A DNA stretch of 64,000 nucleotides from Virgibacillus proomii. GTDB taxonomy: Bacteria; Bacillota; Bacilli; Bacillales; Amphibacillaceae. A program made the translations under genes and the position numbers. The stretch spans positions 310,001 through 374,000 of the forward strand of contig NZ_JAHLNO010000004.1 in assembly GCF_018916875.1 (NCBI RefSeq), given 5' to 3'. The notes under the pieces were generated by a model. The model was not told where the DNA came from. It made no database searches and worked only from the letters and a program-made list of their open reading frames with translations. Below, one piece after another: positions 43,752-50,618 of this stretch (within the stretch, counting starts at the first letter, position 1; each line of letters begins with the position of its first letter).

Positions 43752-43912
43752 ACAATCAAACAGAAGCAAATAAGCGTTGGCAGAAGAATAACAAGGATCG
43801 GGCTAAATATCTTAGCGATAGATCAAAAGCAAGGAACTTCATTCGCAACTTGGCTACACTCGAAGATATACAAGAATTTAGACAATTATTAAAGGAACGT
43901 GAGGATCATTAA
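43748..43912 (+). CDS. Small basic/acidic phage-type protein
   Basis: A 54-residue protein: MNNQTEANKRWQKNNKDRAKYLSDRSKARNFIRNLATLEDIQEFRQLLKEREDH. GGTTAGGAG precedes the ATG, which overlaps the preceding stop codon. Highly charged, helical proteins with this RWQKNNKDR...SKARNFIRN pattern are common hypothetical genes in prophages and integrative elements of Bacilli. No function is known to me. The degenerate 67-residue paralogue starts 16 bases later. Confidence 0.6.
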   Translation: MNNQTEANKRWQKNNKDRAKYLSDRSKARNFIRNLATLEDIQEFRQLLKEREDH

Positions 43913-43928
43913 AGTAGTGAAACAAAAA

Positions 43929-44090
43929 TTGAAGTTCAGCATGCGAAAGCCTAGCCTTAAAAAGCGTGTAGCTGCTAGGGACAAGCATAAAAAGACAGGT
44001 GATCCATCGTGTGGGTTTTAAAATTTCCTAAGGATATGGATGGACATATAATAAGGTTTATAACAAAACCACATTTATATCTTTAAACTG
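43929..44090 (+). pseudogene. Degenerate third copy of the 67-residue basic protein gene
   Basis: Begins TTG with KFSMRKPSLKKRVAAR, the same N-terminus as the intact minus-strand genes at 49553 and 52859. It then diverges by indels and stops, although IFKL, the shared end, is still legible near 44080. It is in the opposite orientation to the other two copies and is dead. Confidence 0.7.
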
Positions 44091-44489
44091 TTTGAATAGC
44101 TTAGCTTTCTAGTTTGATAAAAGAGCTTTTTTTGTAAAAAGTAACTGTTGATAAACATAATCTACTTGCATACAATGAGAACAAAAGTTCCTTCATGTAG
44201 GTGAACAACATGAATAACGACCTAAGAAAAATTACTATTAATTTTATTGTTATTCCATTAGTAATAGCTGTCTTTAGGAATGATCAAAACCATTTTAGTT
44301 AATCTTCAGGAGTCTAACATATATTTGGATTTAACTGATGAAGCAATTAGACTTTCAAAAAAAGACCTTATCACAACTAAGCAAAAAAATGTACAGCAAA
44401 CTACCTTTTAGACATAAAAAGAATCGGTAAAACAGAATATAAATGGTTTAGAGTTAGAAAAGGAAGAAGAGTAGAAAGGAGATGCAACT

Positions 44490-44939
44490 TTGACTCAATA
44501 CTATTACATATCATCACCGCATAAGCTTCCTAAAGGTAATTTTGGTTCTCAACCTGTATCCGAAAAACAGCCTAATTTCTTTAGTAATGAGCTAGATGCA
44601 ATAGAACTAATATTTGAAGATAATTACGACTCTAAAACAAAAAAAAGATTTAAATATGTACCAATACTACCATTTAAATATCAAGTAGCTGTTTATAATA
44701 ATTTTTTACCTATTAAAAATCATGAAATAGGAAACTCTTTCGAGGAAAAATGCTTACACTTATTATATGAATATCTCCATACTGCATTACATGGAAGTGG
44801 AATACTAGAATTCTGCACTTGTCTAAACGGTACCGAAGAACGAGGTGATTGGACTAAAAAAACCTTACATTGGTCTGATATAAAATCTCCTTATGATTTA
44901 GTTCTTAAAGATAGAGAATTATGCGAGATATTAATATAG
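44490..44939 (+). CDS. Conserved protein of unknown function, 149 residues
   Basis: Starts TTG after GAAAGGAGATGCAAC. The protein (YYYISSPHKLPKGNFGSQPVSEKQPNFFSNELDA..., C-terminal HWSDIKSPYDLVLKDRELCEILI) is soluble with mixed alpha/beta character and looks like a conserved Bacillaceae hypothetical often found as a solitary gene near mobile or toxin loci. I recognise no domain. Upstream (44190-44480) are short broken frames, among them MIKTILVNLQESNIYLDLTDEAIRLSKKD, that I cannot assign. Confidence 0.6.
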   Translation: MTQYYYISSPHKLPKGNFGSQPVSEKQPNFFSNELDAIELIFEDNYDSKTKKRFKYVPILPFKYQVAVYNNFLPIKNHEIGNSFEEKCLHLLYEYLHTALHGSGILEFCTCLNGTEERGDWTKKTLHWSDIKSPYDLVLKDRELCEILI

Positions 44940-45054
44940 CAGGCTAACTATAATGTCTTTTTAATTTATTGAGTTTCCCGAAATTATTGACATTCTGTAC
45001 CCCATCCAACTAAGGACGGGACTGTTTTTTATTTCACACGCATTTTTTACCCAA

Positions 45055-45340
45055 CAGGAATCTTATTTACATCAATACTGGGGACAGCATTTGTGGGCAA
45101 GAGGATATTTCTACGCAACGGTAGGCAAAGTGGATGAAGAGAACGATAAGAAACTATATAACGAATCAGTTTAATGAAGAAAAGAACGATATATTCCAAA
45201 TAGAAGATTGAGTTCAGTCAACGTTTAACGTGCTTTAGCATGGGATTTCAGATGACTTGAGTCTTAACAACGACTTTAGTCGTCGACATTCATGTCCAAA
45301 TCCACCGCTTTAGCAGGTCGGTCGTTTAAGGAGAAAATTG
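45055..45340 (+). pseudogene. IS200/IS605-family TnpA remnant with right-end hairpins
   Basis: The frame SYLHQYWGQHLWARGYFYATVGKVDEENDKK (about 45062-45155) is the C-terminal part of an IS200-like Y1 transposase (WGQHLWARGYF). Downstream, CGACTTTAGTCG and CACCGCTTTAGCAGGTCGGTCG (45268-45330) have the subterminal palindrome style of IS200/IS605 right ends. The N-terminal half and catalytic region are lost. Confidence 0.6.
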
Positions 45341-45356
45341 AAATGGGAACTATAAA

Positions 45357-45491
45357 ATTTATCCTGGATATAAGGTCCGTAAGACTCCCATTTCAAGAGT
45401 TGTAGGCGATACGAAGAAGTCTAAGTGTGTTCTACCTCTATCAGTAGGAGATATGAGGAAAACACCTACTGATAGAAGTTTCACTTTATAA
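45357..45491 (+). repeat. Structured intergenic repeat A, copy 9
   Basis: TTTATCCTGGATATAAGG, then GTAAGACTCCCATTTCAAGAG and TCTAAGTGTGTT (middle stem decayed), then hairpin ATCAGTAGGAG...ACCTACTGAT and GAAGTTTCACTTTAT. This is the only copy in the accessory region, and its hairpin again has both arms altered together. Confidence 0.7.
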
Positions 45492-45799
45492 TTAGATCAC
45501 ATTAAAAACTTGTACACCTTTTCTGAATAAATTTTCTTTAGAAGAGATGAAAGAAAAATATACATAACTGCTGATCGACTGTTTGCACAAAAAATAAATT
45601 GAATATTTCCTATTTAATTTTGTAATCAAGACAAAGACCACATCTCCTGCTAACCTTATATAACTTTTTTATTTCCTCTGCCTTTGTTACTAATTCATGA
45701 TAAAATGAACATAATGAACCGAACATGTTAACCATCTATACAATAAAGTTACGGGGCATAACCAGAGAGCTCTTCCCGCCTTGCCTTCTTGTTATAGGG

Positions 45800-45813
45800 A
45801 ATGAAATATTAAT
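45800..45813 (+). other. Left sigK recombination core (AATGAAATATTAAT)
   Basis: A 14-bp sequence, including the AATGA at which B. subtilis skin recombines, shared with 55505-55518 but on the opposite strand. To its left is non-sigK sequence CTTGCCTTCTTGTTATAGGG, whose reverse complement (ACAAGAAGGCAAG) resembles the non-sigK arm of the right site (ACAATAGGGCAAG) at 11 of 13 bases. To its right is sigK coding sequence. Confidence 0.8.
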
Positions 45814-46171
45814 GCATTTACGAGCATTAAAAAAAGTGAAAAAAGATGTATCTTTACATGATCCAATTGGTCAAGATAAAGAGGGTAATGAAATCAGCCT
45901 AATCGATATTTTAGAAGCAGAAAACCAAAATATTATTGAATTTATTCAATTAAATATGGAAATAGAAAAATTAGAGGATTACTTTGGAATTTTAGATAAT
46001 CGCGAGCGTGAAGTAATTATTTATCGTTACGGATTAAACGATCAAAAAGAATTAACTCAGCGTGAGATAGCTAAGAAGTTAAACATCTCAAGAAGCTATG
46101 TATCTCGTATTGAAAAACGAGCATTAATGAAGGTCTTTCATGAATATTACCGAAAGGAAAGAAGGCAGTAA
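45800..46171 (+). pseudogene. sigK: C-terminal half of sigma-K (split gene)
   Basis: From the core onward the frame reads [38 protein letters not shown], then the region 4 part [33 protein letters not shown], clearly sigma-K regions 3-4, with regions 1-2 missing. The open frame extends left to 45725, but those residues ([15 protein letters not shown]...) are not sigma-K. B. subtilis calls this half spoIIIC. It has no ribosome site of its own and becomes functional only when joined to the N-terminal half. Joined in frame, the product would be 234 residues. Confidence 0.92.
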
Positions 46172-46322
46172 AGAAAGTCTTTTTAAATTTTTATAGATGA
46201 TTGTTTTTCCTAACAGAAATTTAAATACAGGGAAGGTTTTCCAATTAAATTACTGTAACAATAAATTATAAATACCGTAGTTTTTAACTTTCTCTCTGTT
46301 CTTTAGTACTTTTTTCCAAACT

Positions 46323-46505
46323 ATGAGCAATCTAATTGAAACATTAAGCGAAGAACTTCTACATGATTTAAATTTTAACGAAAATGAGAATGGAGATGTA
46401 ATGGTCTTTAAGGTGTATTACCTTCTCTTAAAAAAAACAAATAAAGACCTTCAACAAAAAATGAGAGAAACAGAGAAGTTTTTGAAACTTAGTTCTACCA
46501 GATAA
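46323..46505 (+). CDS. Possible small acidic coiled-coil protein
   Basis: A 60-codon frame (SNLIETLSEELLHDLNFNENENGDVMVFKVYYLLLKKTNKDLQQKMRETEKF) with plausible amphipathic helices, ending just before a strong terminator. No convincing ribosome site precedes the ATG (TTTTTTCCAAACT), so it is uncertain. If skin-like logic holds, this is chromosomal DNA that normally lies beyond the sigK 3' end. Confidence 0.3.
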   Translation: MSNLIETLSEELLHDLNFNENENGDVMVFKVYYLLLKKTNKDLQQKMRETEKFLKLSSTR

Positions 46506-46508
46506 CTG

Positions 46509-46557
46509 GAGGACACTGAATGACAGCTATTGCAGCTGTCGTTCGGTGTCCTTTTTA
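46509..46557 (+). terminator. Strong terminator downstream of the sigK C-terminal half
   Basis: Nested stem GGACAC(TG)AA..GACAGCT / AGCTGTC..TTC(G)GTGTCC followed by TTTTT. It lies about 340 bases after the sigK stop and would end the reassembled sigK message or the small frame before it. Confidence 0.85.
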
Positions 46558-46587
46558 AATTTTTTCTAAAAAAGAAAGGGTGAGAAA

Positions 46588-46671
46588 ATGTTTGCTTTCA
46601 TCGTTCTTGTAGTTACCGTTCTTTCATTTGTTGTCTCGAATTTTGTATTGTTTTCCAATCTTCATCGCTAA
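46588..46671 (+). CDS. 27-residue hydrophobic peptide
   Basis: MFAFIVLVVTVLSFVVSNFVLFSNLHR after AAAGAAAGGGTGAGAAA. It is a single membrane-spanning helix with a short basic end, the form of type I toxins or small membrane regulators. On the opposite strand, bases 46680-46820 encode an open stretch (KFAIKTLRKNPYAATRKYYKHYSKVITLSDEDWKTIQNS) without a start codon that may be a gene fragment. Neither is recognised with certainty. Bases 46822-46960 show nothing else. Confidence 0.4.
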   Translation: MFAFIVLVVTVLSFVVSNFVLFSNLHR

Positions 46672-46973
46672 GCGTAATTACTTTTGAATAATGTTTGTAG
46701 TATTTTCTTGTTGCTGCATATGGATTTTTTCTTAGGGTTTTAATCGCAAACTTAATAGGTAAAAAAGTAAGGTTAAATGCAAATTAGATAATTTAATAGC
46801 GATTTCAAAAACTCCTATAAGTTGAGTTAAGCTAGAACCTCTATAAATCTTTAAGTACAATTTATTGTTGAAAATATTGGTAATACTATAATTTGGTTTG
46901 ATATTGTTTTTATTATAGATAGGAGATGCATAATTCTTTAAGTTGATATTGAAGAATAGAGAGGAGGGGTTGT

Positions 46974-47876
46974 ATAAAAAAATATGTATTTTCTTTAATT
47001 ATAATAATAGTATTAATACTTATATTCATCTATTTTATTACTTCTAATAGTAAGAACAAAAAAGAAGTAAATGGAGAAACCGACAGGGAAAATTGGGCAT
47101 TTGAGTATTTGAATATTATGGATATTAGAAAAAACTATAATATAAACGGACAAGGAATTAAAATTGGTTTAATAGATACAGGGATTTCTAATAAAGGCTT
47201 TGCAACTGATGGAATTAACTTAATTGATAATAACAAAGACTTTACTGATCATCACTGTCACGGAACTCATATTTCCGGGATTTTAAAAGATGAAAAATAT
47301 GGAGTCGCTCCTAGTGCGGATCTATATGTTGTAAAGGCATTAGATAAAAACTTAAACGGAAAGATTAAGGATATAGCTAATGGAGTTGAATGGTTGATAG
47401 ACAAGAATACAGATATTATATTATTGCCATTGGGAACATCTGAAAACTCTAAAGAGCTGAGAAATGTAATTTCTAAGGCAAATGAGAGTAATATTTTGGT
47501 TGTTTCTTCTATAGGTAATTATGGGTTAAATATTGAAGTAGAAGTTTTATATCCAGCCAAATATAAGGATGTAATTGGAGTTGGAGCGTTATCTGCTAAT
47601 GGAGAAATTTGGAGTGGAACCACTCTAGGACAAGGTTTAGATATACTGTTACCTGGACAAAGGGTGAAGAGTTTGTCGCTAGAAGGAGAAACTTTACTTG
47701 CTAGCGGAACATCTATGGCTTCAGCCTATATGGCTGGTTTCTTAGCGCTATATTTAGAACATTATAACTATTTTGATAGACATGAGATAAAGGAGCAGTT
47801 TTTTCGTCAAATGAATAGGCTACCCTTAATAAACAAGGTTAGAAAAATGGAAACAGAAATTTTTATAAAAAAGTAA
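46974..47876 (+). CDS. Membrane-anchored subtilisin-like serine protease
   Basis: About 300 residues: an N-terminal membrane anchor (YVFSLIIIIVLILIFIYFI), a short linker and a compact S8 peptidase domain. The triad is visible: Asp in GLIDTGIS (about 68), His in HCHGTHISGI (about 96) and Ser in LASGTSMASAYMAGF (about 247), with the oxyanion Asn in SSIGNYG (about 182). The usual Pro after GTSMA is Ala. There is no ATG/GTG/TTG at the right place: the codon spaced correctly after GAGGAGGGG is ATA (46974). Internal TTG/ATG codons at 47109-47118 would give an anchorless form. It heads a three-gene set with short gaps. Confidence 0.75.
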   Translation: MKKYVFSLIIIIVLILIFIYFITSNSKNKKEVNGETDRENWAFEYLNIMDIRKNYNINGQGIKIGLIDTGISNKGFATDGINLIDNNKDFTDHHCHGTHISGILKDEKYGVAPSADLYVVKALDKNLNGKIKDIANGVEWLIDKNTDIILLPLGTSENSKELRNVISKANESNILVVSSIGNYGLNIEVEVLYPAKYKDVIGVGALSANGEIWSGTTLGQGLDILLPGQRVKSLSLEGETLLASGTSMASAYMAGFLALYLEHYNYFDRHEIKEQFFRQMNRLPLINKVRKMETEIFIKK

Positions 47877-47893
47877 GTGGGAGATATATAATT

Positions 47894-48526
47894 ATGAAAA
47901 AAGGTTTTATAACTTTAATATCTATTTTTATGCTTAGTTACTTAGTATTTAGTACTTCAATTACACATGCTTCACCTAATAATTTGTATTCAGACAATCT
48001 TGTGGAAATTGACCAAAATTATATAGAAGAACTGAGTAAGGAAACAGGTGTGGATTTTTCCACAGTTAATATGGAAAATTTCGAAGAAGAATTTTCATTT
48101 TTAGTAAATGATCCAGTGTTTCGACAACTTGAAGAAAGGTTAGTTCTTGACTCTCAAGAAGTATATATTCATGAGGGCGAGGTTGCTGGTCAGTGGGTGC
48201 CATTAATTGCTGGACCTGTTAGAGTTTTAGCTTCCAAGGTTGGGAAAAAAGTCATGGGAAAAGCGTGGAAAGTGGCTAAGCCTCATGTCACTAAAGCGAT
48301 GAAAAATTTAAAACGGTATAAGTTCTACTCTAAACCAAAAAGTGGTAGGTATATTGGTATAATAGATAAAAAGTCTAAGAAAAAACAAAAGACCATCTTC
48401 GCTTTAGATTATCATAAGTATAGTGTGAAGGGAAAAAGAACTACAAAACCAGTTTTGCATTATCATAAGGCTCCTAATTTAAAAACACATTATAACATTT
48501 ATCCGAGAAAGCCAAAAATGAAATAG
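47894..48526 (+). CDS. Secreted protein with basic C-terminal domain, putative toxin
   Basis: A 210-residue protein with a clear signal peptide (MKKGFITLISIFMLSYLVFSTSITHA), an acidic region to about residue 95, and a basic C-terminal domain (KVGKKVMGKAWKVAKPHVTKAMKNLKRYKF..., FALDYHKYSVKGK, VLHYHKAPNLKTHYNIYP). The YHK/HYHK histidines look like a small nuclease-type or polymorphic-toxin tip and recall proteins annotated as SAR2788-family putative toxins; that link is from memory and unconfirmed. It lies 18 bases after the protease and 15 bases before a candidate immunity gene. Confidence 0.55.
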   Translation: MKKGFITLISIFMLSYLVFSTSITHASPNNLYSDNLVEIDQNYIEELSKETGVDFSTVNMENFEEEFSFLVNDPVFRQLEERLVLDSQEVYIHEGEVAGQWVPLIAGPVRVLASKVGKKVMGKAWKVAKPHVTKAMKNLKRYKFYSKPKSGRYIGIIDKKSKKKQKTIFALDYHKYSVKGKRTTKPVLHYHKAPNLKTHYNIYPRKPKMK

Positions 48527-48540
48527 GGAGTTGGGTTGTT

Positions 48541-48969
48541 ATGAATAAATATATTTATGAATTGGAAGATGATGTTTCAAATGAAAAGTTGAATGAGATT
48601 ATAACTACCATTTTTCCTAATAATCAAATTATTTACTTTATGATGTCAGAAGTTCACAGCGATTTTAAGAAAGAGCTGGATGAATTTTATAAAACTGATA
48701 TTAACTACCTTATTAATAATAAAAAGAAATATGTAGTAGGTTGTATAGAAAAAATGTCAATAAAATACTTATATGAATTTTACGAGAGGGGGATGGAATT
48801 ACCATTTGTTGTAACTGATCAAAAAGTTGATTTTTCTTTTAAAAGTAGCCTTTCATGGAATCACGACAAGTTTTATGATTTATTTGAATTAAATAAAGTC
48901 CCTCACGTTAAATTTGGTCCAGATAATGAAACCTTAATTTATATAGACTATGAAAGTGATAATAATTAG
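48541..48969 (+). CDS. Candidate immunity protein of the secreted toxin
   Basis: A 142-residue acidic cytosolic protein (MNKYIYELEDDVSNEKLNEIITTIFPNNQ...; C-terminal DNETLIYIDYESDNN). No signal peptide or domain is recognised. Small acidic proteins directly downstream of a secreted basic protein are commonly its immunity partner, and charge complementarity fits. The evidence is only contextual. GGGAGTTGGGTTGTT precedes the ATG. Confidence 0.5.
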   Translation: MNKYIYELEDDVSNEKLNEIITTIFPNNQIIYFMMSEVHSDFKKELDEFYKTDINYLINNKKKYVVGCIEKMSIKYLYEFYERGMELPFVVTDQKVDFSFKSSLSWNHDKFYDLFELNKVPHVKFGPDNETLIYIDYESDNN

Positions 48970-49201
48970 TATATAAAATATGGCAGTAACTAACTTAAAG
49001 AATGTTAAAAAGTTTGGCACATAAGTTGAAAAATAATTCATTTTTGAGCCAGTCTTTTCTTTTAACTAATCCATACAACATGTTACATCTTTTTATTAAT
49101 GGGTGGCATGATGTAAATTTATGCCACCTCAAAAAGTGGGTTTTAAGTAAGATGAGAGTGTGATATTAACATTTTGTTAGCATTGAGGATAATTAATGGA
49201 G

Positions 49202-49246
49202 GCTTCTCATAAGTTGATCAAACTTTTGAGGAAGCTTCTTTTTTTA
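49202..49246 (+). terminator. Terminator downstream of the protease-toxin-immunity set
   Basis: Stem GCTTCTCATAAGTT / AACTTTTGAGGAAGC followed by TTCTTTTTTT. The gap 48970-49200 before it contains only a small GGTGGCAT/ATGCCACC hairpin and no gene. Confidence 0.7.
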
Positions 49247-49256
49247 AAAAAGAAAA

Positions 49257-49548
49257 GGGGGCTGGGACATAAACAAATACTAAATAGCAAAAAACGAACA
49301 ATTCATTTATAATTGTTTGGTTTGTTTGTGTTAAAAAAATTCCTATCATCGCTACGTCAAAATATTTCGCTTTCCGCGGGCACGGCCTCAGCTTCCTCGG
49401 AAAGCAAAGATCGCTTTCCTGCGGGATCTTCAGCTCGAGCTATTCCCGCAGGAGTCTACATATTTTGACTACGCTAAAAACTTGCGTATACACAAGGACG
49501 ATTTATTGTTCGTTTTTTAATCAGCTGTTTTAGTTTTGTCCCAGCCTC
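49257..49548. mobile_element. MITE-like element C
   Basis: About 290 bp bounded by imperfect inverted repeats that begin GGGGCTGGGACATAA (left) and GAGGCTGGGACAAAA (right, read inward). The repeat resumes further in with AAAAAACGAACAAT on both sides, so the arms extend about 45 bp. The centre has the stem-rich CGCTTTCCGCGGGCACGG and TTCCCGCAGGAGTC motifs common in Bacillaceae intergenic repeats. No frame and no clear target duplication. Confidence 0.7.
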
Positions 49549-49552
49549 TGTA

Positions 49553-49756
49553 TCACTTAAACAACTTCTTAATCAGTTTAAACACATCAAATGTTGTTTT
49601 ATTATATACCTTATTATATGCTGCTTTTTTAGGATTACGTACCCATCCATATCCTTTAGGCATTTTTAAACCCGCACGATGGACAACCTGCCTTTTTATG
49701 CTTGTCCTAGCAGCTATACGCTTTTTAAGGCTAGGCTTACGTATACCGAACTTCAA
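49553..49756 (-). CDS. 67-residue basic phage-type protein, copy 1
   Basis: A very basic protein (KFGIRKPSLKKRIAAR ... GLKMPKGYGWVRNPKKAAYNKVYNKTTFDVFKLIKKLFK) of a family of small hypothetical genes frequent in Firmicute prophages and next to toxin loci. It starts TTG after AAAGGAGTGAATCCAA. It is last in a minus-strand run of four small genes and has near-identical sister genes at 52859 (intact) and 43929 (dead). Function unknown; DNA or membrane binding is possible from charge. Confidence 0.75.
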   Translation of the reverse strand: MKFGIRKPSLKKRIAARTSIKRQVVHRAGLKMPKGYGWVRNPKKAAYNKVYNKTTFDVFKLIKKLFK

Positions 49757-49762
49757 TTGGAT

Positions 49763-49963
49763 TCACTCCTTTGACAACCCTCTTTTTGCTTCATATTTTT
49801 TTATATCTTCCTCTAAGTAAAGAGGGAGAGAGTTATCATGTACCCACATAACGGGCTTTGGAAAATCATTATGTCTTAACTCCCAATTTTTAACTACTTG
49901 TCTAGTGACGTTCCAACGACGTGCAAGGTCAGCTTTAGAGTATAGTTTTGGTAAATCTGTCAT
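49763..49963 (-). CDS. Small helix-turn-helix protein
   Basis: A 66-residue protein with MTDLPKLYSKADLARRWNVTRQVVKNWELRHNDFPKPV, a MerR/excisionase-type helix-turn-helix that would bind DNA. A GTG three codons upstream overlaps the previous gene's stop and is an alternative start. Lying in a phage-like operon close to a recombinase-bearing element, it could be a directionality factor or regulator, but this is a guess. It ends six bases before the 67-residue gene. Confidence 0.65.
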   Translation of the reverse strand: MTDLPKLYSKADLARRWNVTRQVVKNWELRHNDFPKPVMWVHDNSLPLYLEEDIKKYEAKRGLSKE

Positions 49964-49968
49964 CACAT

Positions 49969-50142
49969 TCACTTCTTTTCTTTTGCTGGTAATATCATTT
50001 TAATAATAAAGAGTATAAACCATAATACACTTACTACTAATCCAATCCAGCTTAATGTAGTCATGTTGTTAAAGTCAATCTCTAAAAGCAGTATCGCCAT
50101 TAAAACAAACGCCAATAAGTCAGTACTATTTATTCTATTCAT
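49969..50142 (-). CDS. Small two-helix membrane protein
   Basis: A 57-residue protein: MNRINSTDLLAFVLMAILLLEIDFNN, then MTTLSWIGLVVSVLWFILFIIKMILPAKEKK. Two membrane helices separated by a short loop and a basic tail. It is transcribed with its neighbours and its stop overlaps the next gene's alternative GTG. No obvious ribosome site is seen. No family recognised. Confidence 0.55.
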   Translation of the reverse strand: MNRINSTDLLAFVLMAILLLEIDFNNMTTLSWIGLVVSVLWFILFIIKMILPAKEKK

Positions 50143-50161
50143 AAGCATATGGAGAATGTGG

Positions 50162-50167
50162 TATAAT
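50162..50167 (+). promoter_or_regulatory. Extended -10 element reading antisense to the small peptide gene
   Basis: TGGTATAAT (TG at -15 and a perfect TATAAT) on the plus strand. Transcription from about 50174 would run through the complement of the 35-residue peptide gene at 50201-50308. No good -35 is present, as is normal for extended -10 promoters. Confidence 0.45.
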
Positions 50168-50200
50168 ATTTATAGGGAGGGGCTTTCACCTCTCTTGCTG

Positions 50201-50308
50201 TTAGTCCTTGTCATTGCTTTTGGTTAATCTGTCATAAATATCAAGTAGCGCCTTGATACTACCGATTATTCCAGCAATGATGAGGACTATATTTCTTACA
50301 TCCTCCAT
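50201..50308 (-). CDS. 35-residue membrane peptide, candidate type I toxin
   Basis: MEDVRNIVLIIAGIIGSIKALLDIYDRLTKSNDKD: one hydrophobic helix with a charged, Asp/Lys-rich tail, the general plan of Fst/Ldr-type type I toxins. AAGGAGGG seven bases before the ATG and a strong promoter make it the first gene of the minus-strand operon. An extended -10 facing the other way (50162) could give an antisense RNA, and GGGAGG/CCTCTC forms a hairpin between them. The toxin role is inferred from form only. Confidence 0.5.
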   Translation of the reverse strand: MEDVRNIVLIIAGIIGSIKALLDIYDRLTKSNDKD

Positions 50309-50333
50309 TTCTTTCCCTCCTTTCTATATTTAT

Positions 50334-50367
50334 ATTATAGCATAAGTTGTTTACGTTGTAAACAACT
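50334..50367 (-). promoter_or_regulatory. Promoter with 23-bp palindromic operator
   Basis: On the minus strand, TATAAT (50334-50339) lies 17 bases from TTTACA. The -35 sits inside a perfect palindrome, AGTTGTTTAC-GTT-GTAAACAACT (50345-50367), with 10-bp arms and a 3-base centre. This is the size and placement of an operator for a dimeric phage-type repressor. No cognate repressor other than the small HTH protein is adjacent. Confidence 0.75.
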
Positions 50368-50472
50368 AAATGAAAAATGTTTTATTTATGGATAATATTT
50401 CTATATTTTAAAGAAAAAGAGAGGATAATCTTGTACTACTATAACCTATGAAGGCTTTTTTGTCGCAACAAA

Positions 50473-50525
50473 CCACCTCCTCATGACCATAATCGAAATG
50501 AGTTACGGGGAGGTGGCATTTTTTA
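50473..50525. terminator. Strong hairpin upstream of the LXG gene
   Basis: CCACCTCC...GGAGGTGG stem closing a 28-base region, followed by CATTTTTT. No gene is visible between the operator (50367) and this terminator, so it may end a short divergent RNA or guard the LXG gene from read-through. Confidence 0.65.
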
Positions 50526-50618
50526 TTTCCTCCATAAACAATTCAATAAATTTGGCGCTTTTAGTATAATGAACTAACAGGGACAATTGAATTTCAACTA
50601 AGATGGGGGGAGATATCC

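Noticed and set aside
43937..44090. Possible tRNA or structured RNA in the gap after 43912
   Set aside because: The sequence aligns with the 67-residue protein gene and is simply its decayed copy.
45725..46171. Reading this as a complete small sigma factor gene
   Set aside because: The residues before the core are not sigma-like, there is no ribosome site, and sigma regions 1-2 are found at 55505-55851. It is half of a split gene.
49536..49820. A 94-codon plus-strand frame and its twin at 52899-53213
   Set aside because: Both are exact complements of the 67-residue minus-strand genes. The minus-strand versions have ribosome sites and sensible proteins.
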